Below, piece after piece: positions 6,098 to 6,358 of a stretch of 6,358 bases of DNA. The notes under the pieces are model-generated. The model saw nothing but the letters and a program-made list of their open reading frames with translations, did no database searches and had not been told where the DNA came from. The DNA is from an uncultured Eubacteriales bacterium. Lineage in GTDB: Bacteria > Bacillota > Clostridia > Oscillospirales > CAG-272. Position numbers and translations under genes: made by a program. Each line of letters opens with the position of its first letter. Position 1 is the first letter of the stretch. Location: the NCBI GenBank assembly GCA_934462885.1, contig CAKSJC010000100.1, positions 1-6,358 of the forward strand, in the 5' to 3' direction.

Positions 6098-6358
6098 ATG
6101 AAGAAAAACTTCTTTTCACGTGTTCCTCTTTACAGAAAAATTCTGTGCGCGTTTTTTTCACTGATCTTCATCGTCTCTCTTTCTCTTTTTGTTTTTTACA
6201 CCGTGCAAAAAGCGAAGGGAAATACATTATATTCAGAGCTGAAAAAAGATCTGTTTTCGGGAGGGCCTGCTCCTGTCGATCGTGCGAAAGAGCTTTTTCC
6301 GTTTGAATCCGTCTCAAATTCGGATCCGCTCCTCTCGGAATATTCCGCTATTCTTGAT
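6098..6358 (+). CDS. N-terminus of a membrane-anchored protein, possibly class B sortase (cut off by the window)
   Basis: An open frame of 87 codons runs to the window end. It starts MKKNFFSRVPLYRK, a positively charged cytoplasmic head, followed by a strongly hydrophobic segment (about 15-36) and a polar extracytoplasmic stretch, so a type II single-pass anchor or uncleaved signal is predicted. The region after the membrane helix (LYSELKKDL, then a variable spacer, then LLSEYSAILD) resembles the start of class B sortases, where a Y-x-x-L-x-x-(I/L)-N motif precedes the catalytic barrel; this is inference from layout, and the catalytic Cys and Arg lie outside the window. An in-frame stop at 6059-6061 bounds the frame; ATG 6062 and GTG 6089 are alternative starts. 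None of the starts has a clear ribosome site, unlike the other genes here. A membrane protein is fairly sure, the sortase call is tentative. Confidence 0.7.
   Translation, partial: MKKNFFSRVPLYRKILCAFFSLIFIVSLSLFVFYTVQKAKGNTLYSELKKDLFSGGPAPVDRAKELFPFESVSNSDPLLSEYSAILD

Noticed and set aside
6001..6306. Plus-strand open frame of 101 codons
   Set aside because: Cys- and Ser-rich composition with no domain; it overlaps, in another frame, the more convincing membrane-protein frame starting at 6098, and its start lies upstream of the predicted promoter -10.

Overview
The window looks like chromosomal DNA of a low-to-moderate GC Gram-positive bacterium of the Bacillota, most likely a gut-type Clostridia lineage. 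This rests on four points: the pth-mfd gene pair, a classical order in Bacillota; strong AGGAGG-type ribosome binding sites on most genes; sigmaA-type promoters; and a NahK-like sugar kinase of the kind common in gut anaerobes. The species cannot be named from the sequence alone. I see no mobile element, CRISPR array, tRNA or rRNA.

Layout. Positions 1-4523 form a leftward block of three genes on the minus strand. In transcription order these are a metallo-beta-lactamase-fold hydrolase (3822-4523), peptidyl-tRNA hydrolase pth (3072-3707) and the transcription-repair coupling factor mfd (from 3028, running off the left edge). A near-consensus promoter (TTGACA, 17-bp spacer, TACTAT with an extended -10 TG) sits about 45 bases upstream of the hydrolase gene and probably drives the block. 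A weaker candidate promoter lies in the 114-bp gap before pth. The mfd frame was read triplet by triplet for most of its length, with recognisable motifs in the same frame at both ends, and appears intact; about 150-200 C-terminal residues lie outside the window.

Positions 4524-4828 are a 305-bp divergent intergenic region holding the leftward promoter, a rightward promoter with an extended -10, and three short inverted repeats. The rightward gene at 4829-5911 is a NahK-like small-molecule kinase (360 aa), followed by a good rho-independent hairpin. After that terminator a new transcription unit begins, with a TATAAT box and an open frame from 6098 to the window end. It encodes the N-terminus of a single-pass membrane protein whose layout resembles a class B sortase.

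How the genes relate. Pth recycles peptidyl-tRNA released by stalled ribosomes, and Mfd removes stalled RNA polymerase and recruits the UvrA repair machinery, so the leftward unit is mainly a housekeeping stall-rescue unit with a hydrolase of unknown substrate at its head. The kinase and the putative sortase appear to be independently transcribed. The window is mostly ordinary; the items most worth checking are the cut-off membrane protein, the hydrolase and the structured intergenic region.
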